Below, piece after piece: positions 58,601 through 64,000 of a stretch of DNA of 64,000 nucleotides. The stretch covers positions 262,406 through 326,405 of the forward strand of contig MNCI01028260.1 of the NCBI GenBank assembly GCA_015680685.1, in the 5' to 3' direction. Made by a program: the position numbers and the translations under genes. Below the pieces are notes generated by a model. The model was not told where the DNA came from. It saw nothing but the letters and a program-made list of their open reading frames with translations, and did not search any database. Positions within the stretch are counted from its first letter, which is position 1. Every line of letters begins with the position of its first letter. This DNA is from Gnetum montanum. Taxonomy: Eukaryota > Streptophyta > Gnetopsida > Gnetales > Gnetaceae.

Positions 58601-58898
58601 CTTACCCATGTATCCCTCATGTCACCATACATCAACCATACAACTCTCCAATGAACATGTTCTTCATAAAAAGTCAAAACACACTAATATAAAATATTAA
58701 ATCATAAAGCAAGAAGTGGATCAGGGAAATATTAAACTTATTTATATAGAATCAAACAATCATTTGTCTGATTTATTGATGAAATCTCTCTTGTATTACA
58801 GGAATGAGTACCTTTGCAATAGTATAGGCATCATGAAGACATCAAAGACAAGAAAAGGAGAATGAGAAACTTGCATTCCACCCTAAAGGGGGGACTAT

Positions 58899-59521
58899 TG
58901 ATAATACTATGCAATGTAAGAAATGTGTCAGCATGTTTTGTAGTCAAGGAACCAAAGTCATGTATTCAATTTGTCTTCTTCTATTACAAAAAGTCAAAAA
59001 CCAAAATATTTTTCATTTTATGAATTGATGGGCAGATGTACTTTATTTTGGCCCTAATTCATCCCTATTTTTCAAAATTTATTCATTTTTATCATTGGAG
59101 AATGACTTTTCATTATCCCCTAGCATGACCCAATCATTTCCCATGAATACCAACACCATACTATGTTGCAATGACTTTGCAATTTGGCAATAAAAATTGG
59201 ATACGAATTCTTCAGCTTTCTTTCCCTCTCACTTTTCACATTCTCTCATCTAAACTGATTTAGAATTCATAAAATTCTCACAAAGTTTCTCTCATTAATC
59301 AACTACAATTAACCACCTGATCAACTGTTCATCAAATTCAACAACAACAATCATCGTTACTGGCATTCACTCATCAATCTATTGAAGATCCAGCAAATAC
59401 CACAATCAATTTAACCCCATTTAATTTCAGAATCTCCTCACCAAAAAGTCTAAAAGTCATCAACGTTAACCAACTGATTCCTATTTCAATTCTTCATCAG
59501 AAATTCAGAATCCATCTTCCA
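58899..59521 (+). repeat. 3' LTR of the plus-strand copia element
   Basis: Follows AAAGGGGGGACTAT and begins TGATAATACTATGCAATG. It matches the 5' LTR to AATTCAGAATCCATC near 59516, where the two copies part. It carries about 25 extra bases near 59090 (a GAGAATGACTTTTCATT block). Confidence 0.8.
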
Positions 59522-59523
59522 AA

Positions 59524-59705
59524 GGCAGAGAACCATATAACAACACAATGGAGCTCCCTTATGCCTTCACACACAAGGACCGAAGGCATATGACTGAAGG
59601 CCATATGCCTAATGAAGCTTTTGCATGCCTCCATTACCTCTTGAAAGGCCTATGGCCACAGAAACTGTCAATGAGAGTGTCCCTGGCTCGTAGGTTTAGA
59701 AGCAA
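59524..59705 (+). pseudogene. Unrecognised coding fragment beside the copia element
   Basis: An open frame reads SKGREPYNNTMELPYAFTHK, then GHMPNEAFACLHYLLKGLWP, then QKLSMRVSLARRFRSK, with coding-like composition. A possible acceptor (AAAGGCAG) precedes it near 59530 and a possible donor (AGCAAG/GTTAAA) ends it near 59706. I do not recognise the family. It looks like one exon of a host gene or pseudogene, with no neighbours found. Confidence 0.35.
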
Positions 59706-61908
59706 GGTTAAAATTGTAGAGTTTTTGGAATGTCTATTCATATGGATATTATGAGTGCTTTAAAACGTTCTCAATATGCTTTTTGAGATTTACACCAACA
59801 TAAGGCTTTCCCTCCCAAGTTGCAGAAATTGAATAACATCACTGACAGATCTGAACTTGCTAGTAGACTTCTGCTTATTTTAACTGAAACCCAAAATTAA
59901 ACCTATTTGCAACAGCTGGTCATGTAAGGAAGGTTACAACTATATAACATTTTGCCAGGAAATAGGCATTCAAAATGGATCTAACTGGTTTATAAACTAT
60001 CCTAATGGCTGTAGAAGTCATTATTTTCCAATATTTTATTGGATTCAAAATCAGAATGATCCATGTTATCAGTGGATTGGACAAATATAAGGAAAAAGGG
60101 CAAAAAGAAAGAAAAAAAGGAAAATTAGACATATTAGAATGAGTAGAACTAGAAGAATTGTCTTGGGATCTTAGAGATCAACCAAGAGCCAACCCTATCC
60201 AATGGAAAATCGCATTCAAGTTCAAGGCACATAACAAAAATCCATTCATACATAATCTTATCACATAATATCAATTATGATTCCTACAGAGAAGAATAAG
60301 GTGTGAATATAGATAATATTACAACTCTAACCATGTAGAAAGACATTACAACTGCCATGATATGATTGCAAACAAGTTTGAAAAACTGTGCGAGGAAAAA
60401 CTAATCTGCATTGAATAAGAATGATTTTTGACAACAGTCTAAATCCAATATTTTGGCTGTTTAGAGTAGAATTTCAGAATATATTGTTTTTTCTTTCCTA
60501 GTGAGTGAAAAGGAAAAAAAAACAATGCCACAGTATTTAGACCGCCAAATAAAAATCAAACCTAAATTTCATTCACGAAAGAATCAAAAACCCAAATGAA
60601 ATAAACATTTTCCTTATAAAAAAAACAAGCTTAACGTTGTCCAGATTTTTTTAAAAATTTTTGCTGCTACCATTTGTCTGCCTTCAACATTAGAAAAAAC
60701 TTACAGTTTCGCTAGTCATATTTAATGGAAGAGGTAAGTATCTACAAACAATTTATCCAAATTGTTAAAATGAATAGCAAGTGGACGAAATCAACATCTC
60801 AATTTAATGTTTTCCAATTAGTCTTCAACATTTGAACTGAAAATTAGGAGGCAACAAAACCTAGAACACAGAAATGCAAACTGTTAAAGAAACCAGTCAC
60901 AACCATATAATCATTATGGAGAAGAAAGGCACTGGTCGGATCCCTAGCAAAACAAGAAGAATCCATATGACGCTCTTACGAAAGATGGAGGGGGAAAAGC
61001 CTAGACACATTGATGTCGTCGGTCCTAATAAAATCCAGAGATACAGGGAAAAACAAACAAGACATTAACAATTAGCAGCAAGCAATATTATAAAAATTTT
61101 GAAGTATAAAGCAAATGCTGCAGGACTCACCCGGGTATCATGCTTCATAAGAAGCAGAAAAATAAAACTGCAACTGAAATTTTGAGAATCTTTGGGCAGC
61201 GAGAATTCGTTTCGTTGGAGATTAAGCATTATAAAGAACTCCTATACGATGGTCCGGTATACTGCCCGTGTGCGATATTGCAAAAGAGGACTTCCCATTA
61301 TAACGGCAAGGTTTAAACATGTTAATATATAGGACTGCCACGTTAATGCCATGTGTGAACAGTTGGGACCCACAGGAGCAGAAGCTGTGTTACAAACCAC
61401 CAATAACACCCAAGTATACATTACTGGTGAGTTACTAATTCCGCCATTATTTTTTCTCTGAAAAATTTTAGGGTTATCATATTACCATCCGTGCGTGTTT
61501 TCAAGCTAACCTATATCTTCTATTACATCGTGTGCATCTTTTAAGTATGTCACTTCTTTATTGATTCTAGGAGGAATACCTTGTTTAAGTAGTATTCTCA
61601 TGACAATAAAAATTAATAAATTTTGCCAATTTCATTGATTCATATAGTGATTCGCTTGGGTTACCACATTTGCATGAGTATCTTAGTATTTCGTTCCTGA
61701 TAAGGATTGAATTATGACCTTGTAGTCAAGGATTGAATAGTGACTTGAAACCATTTAATTTGACGGTCTTTGCTCAAGGATTCAACTGTGACTTAAAACC
61801 ATTAAACTTTATATCGATTTTGTAGAACTTCGATAAAACATAAATTTGTTGAATTTAAGACTTTTCATTCAAAAACTCCAAGTTAAGGGGCTGATTTTGG
61901 TTGGTAAT
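59706..61908. other. AT-rich intergenic sequence, no gene recognised
   Basis: No convincing coding frame. A less AT-rich patch at about 60880-61430 holds a 64-codon frame (60874-61068) without recognisable content. Confidence 0.35.
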
Positions 61909-61986
61909 AGTAAGTTATAATGTTATAATTCAATAATGAGGTGTTATAGTAAGTTATAATGTTATAATTCAATAATGAGGTGTTAA
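61909..61986 (+). repeat. Perfect two-copy tandem repeat, period 39 bp
   Basis: AGTAAGTTATAATGTTATAA begins at 61909 and again at 61948. The copies are identical nearly to the end of the second unit, so the duplication is recent compared with its surroundings. The repeated unit leads into the SINE head. Confidence 0.85.
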
Positions 61987-62075
61987 TCTAGTGGTAAGAT
62001 TCTTGATTTGGGAGCTCTAAGTTATACACTCAATTTTGGTGGGCCATGCTAAATTATAAAGTTCTAGAGAATCAT
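61971..62075 (+). repeat. tRNA-like SINE copy (plus)
   Basis: TGAGGTGTTAATCTAGTGGTAAGA forms the A-box region, followed by TCTTGATTTGGGAGCTC, CACTCAATTTTGGTGGGCCA (B-box region) and AAATTATAAAGTTCTAG. It aligns in the opposite orientation with the cluster at 42571-42968. Confidence 0.55.
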
Positions 62076-62696
62076 CACTCTCAATCTCTCATTGGCTTAG
62101 TTACCAATTTATCGTTGCAAATTCAAGCTCTATTTCATTACTTTTGAAGGTTGTATGCATAATTTAGGACATGTGAATATATATGATACTATACTAATTA
62201 TCACGAACTGACTGATATACATTATAAGGGTACATTTATCCCATTAATATGGGCTAACCAATTAAGTTAAACTAAGGATTTAGCAGCCAATGATAGGCAC
62301 CTCAAATGGTTAGCTCATTACTGTGTTAGGTAAGGCATTACCAATTCCGGTCACACTTAACGCATCATTATAATCTTAAGGGTACACATAGTTGATAAAA
62401 GGTTTTGGCTTTTGACATCCTCCCCCACACCTCTAACCTTTTGTTTCCCAAAATACACACACACACACACAATAAATTCAATAACCTGAGTATAGTTGAA
62501 TTGGTTATGAGCTCATTGTTCAAGTGCCTTTAGTTATTAGACTCAAACTTGATTCAACCTAGCAACCGCTTGCAAACAAATACTGTTAACCAATAATGTA
62601 ACCACTTGAATGACCCCCTCATTGGTCATGCTATTGGATTGGACTTATGACTTACAAACTAAAAACTGGAGGTCTCATTGACAAGCACTAAATAGA
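62076..62696. other. Intergenic sequence with a short AC microsatellite
   Basis: An (AC) run lies near 62453-62471. No gene seen. Confidence 0.4.
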
Positions 62697-63549
62697 TGAT
62701 GAGTGGCGAGGTACCCCTACACTCAACCATACGAAATGAGCGTAGCACATGCGATCCAGTCGAACTCCGCAGACTAAGTGCCTACACACCCCATGGAACA
62801 CTTGGGGTTAATCATTCATTGTCTTCCCAGACTTACTTGTGGTTGTTACGGTGTATGGTTAAGTACGTCCGAGGTATATGATTTTTATGGTCTTTTATGT
62901 TTTATTTCATATGCTATCGAGGTGAAGGGTTGGAGAAACTAACTAACTCTAACTAATGAACTAAGTCTAAATTACCTAGCGTCAGCATCTGTTCCCACTT
63001 ATCGTACACACCCTAAACCGATGCAACCGTGGTTACCAAACACTAATCGTTGATGGGATCACCACGCGTAATGCACGTGCTCGCAGTGGTCGTACTAAGG
63101 CACTTAACTAGGAGGAAAGGGGGGGGAGAACCTAATCTAGCCTAAGTGCGATGAGCAGCCGATTCCTTAACTATCCGTACACATCCTTAGATGCTCGTAA
63201 TCAAGTCATACTCATTCCGCATTATTAAGAGAATGGATAAAATCCTATTCCATGCACTACAAGGTTTATCCATGAAGATCGTCTTTATTGCCATACACAA
63301 CTTGTGTTCAGGTACAATGTTGCTCGAATAAAGATCCGTTCACTTTAGGACTCCTACTGCGGGCACATGGAAAATATTCTATCTCTGGAGTGATCAAACT
63401 GCCTAAGTTTCCCTACTTCTAACTCAGGATGAGGAAACAAGGGAGAGCCGCCTCTTATTTATAGACTTGGCAGCGAACCGCGATATCGCTTACGCGACAT
63501 CGCAGGGGACGATGCGATATCGTGGCCTATGCGATATTGCGTCTCATCA
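62697..63549 (-). repeat. Family A LTR (3' LTR of a minus-strand gypsy element)
   Basis: Reverse complement of the family A LTRs: the minus strand starts TGATGAGACGCAATATCGC and ends CGCCACTCATCA. The TATA box (plus CTTATTTATAG) is at 63454-63464. It is the most CG-rich copy in the window, with intact GCGATATCG motifs, so probably the youngest or least methylation-decayed. Confidence 0.8.
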
Positions 63550-64000
63550 TACCCCCATGACTGAATGAAAACTCGTCCTCGAGTTCCTTACAAAATATTG
63601 GAAAGGTATGGGATTATTGAGGGGAATGGAACTAATGGGATGACATGTGAACGGATCATCATTACAAGACTTGACAAAACTGGTGTTCATGACAACAAGG
63701 GTGAACACCTTATTACAATGACATCAGGCCTTAGTTGGCAGCTAAGAAAGAAAGAGAGAGAGAGAGAGAAGTGTTGCTGCTGCCAACGCCAAGATTGCAC
63801 CTTTCGTTGTCCATCCGTAAGCGTGCCATCGATCTTGCTCCTTGCATAGCTGCTTCTAGCACGACTTCATTCCAAGTGTTTGCTCCAGATCCAATCCGTT
63901 GTTGTATGATCGCCATCTGCACACACAACACAATTATATATTAGCAAGGGTAAATGAATCATCATGTAATTAATACCTTGCTTCGGTGTAAGTCCATTGG
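63550..64000 (-). mobile_element. 3' internal end of a minus-strand gypsy element, cut by window end
   Basis: The reverse complement matches 1-636 and 24950-25603, with GTCATGGGGGTA directly before the LTR and ATTTTGTAAGGAACTCGAGG nearby. A (GA) microsatellite lies near 63751-63769. The rest of the element lies beyond the window. Confidence 0.75.

Larger units (their letters stand above)
54211..59521 (+). mobile_element. Ty1/copia element on the plus strand
   Basis: LTRs of about 600 bp (54211-54806 and 58899-59521) bound gag, protease, integrase, reverse transcriptase and RNase H in copia order, with an initiator-Met primer site and an AAAGGGGGGACTAT polypurine tract. A target duplication could not be recognised, and the 3' end is uncertain by a few bases. 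It is unrelated in LTR sequence to the minus-strand copia copy. Confidence 0.85.

Noticed and set aside
60874-61068. 64-codon frame in the less AT-rich patch near 61 kb
   Set aside because: No family resemblance, and too short to support without transcript data.

Overview
This is a stretch of nuclear DNA from a seed plant. The style (deeply nested, old LTR retrotransposons, few genes, an AT-rich background) would fit a large gymnosperm-type genome, but nothing here fixes the species. About two thirds of the window can be assigned to mobile elements, nearly all broken by stops, frameshifts and deletions. Only one host gene looks well preserved.

Left third (1-26.5 kb): Ty3/gypsy elements of the Athila/Tat type, recognised by gag-pol order, pol motifs and a primer site resembling the tRNA-Asp type. 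Positions 1-1311 are the 3' end of one copy. Positions 5197-14891 are a nearly complete copy (element B). It has lost gag and most of protease but carries an extra ~2.4 kb coiled-coil reading frame behind an internal LTR-like promoter. Positions 16663 to about 26430 are a copy with gag and pol (element A), whose 3' LTR runs into an assembly gap at 26314-26472. Element B sits inside a CCR4-type nuclease pseudogene (4990-5196 and 14892-15720), whose reading frame can be followed across the insertion. At 2.8-4.3 kb there are minisatellites and a 5S rRNA-derived fragment.

Middle (26.5-46.4 kb): AT-rich sequence with an orphan exon of glutamine-dependent NAD+ synthetase (minus strand, 29653-29744), a Ty1/copia element on the minus strand (34021-38677, 5-bp target duplication AATAC), two diverged copies of one LINE tail, an RTE-type LINE tail, a family of tRNA-like SINEs and a long near-perfect hairpin.

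46.4-54.2 kb: a GC-rich 4.1-kb insertion joins a 5'-truncated LINE to a second copy of the accessory-ORF type seen in element B. It ends about 240 bp beyond the stop codon of a five-exon, minus-strand PHD-finger gene similar to Arabidopsis At1g77250. That gene is the only locus here that looks functional, and even its 5' end is uncertain. A 249-bp tandem duplication lies upstream of it.

Right end (54.2-64 kb): a second, plus-strand copia element (54211-59521), an unrecognised coding fragment just after it, SINE and tandem repeats, and the 3' LTR plus internal end of another gypsy element on the minus strand, cut by the window edge.
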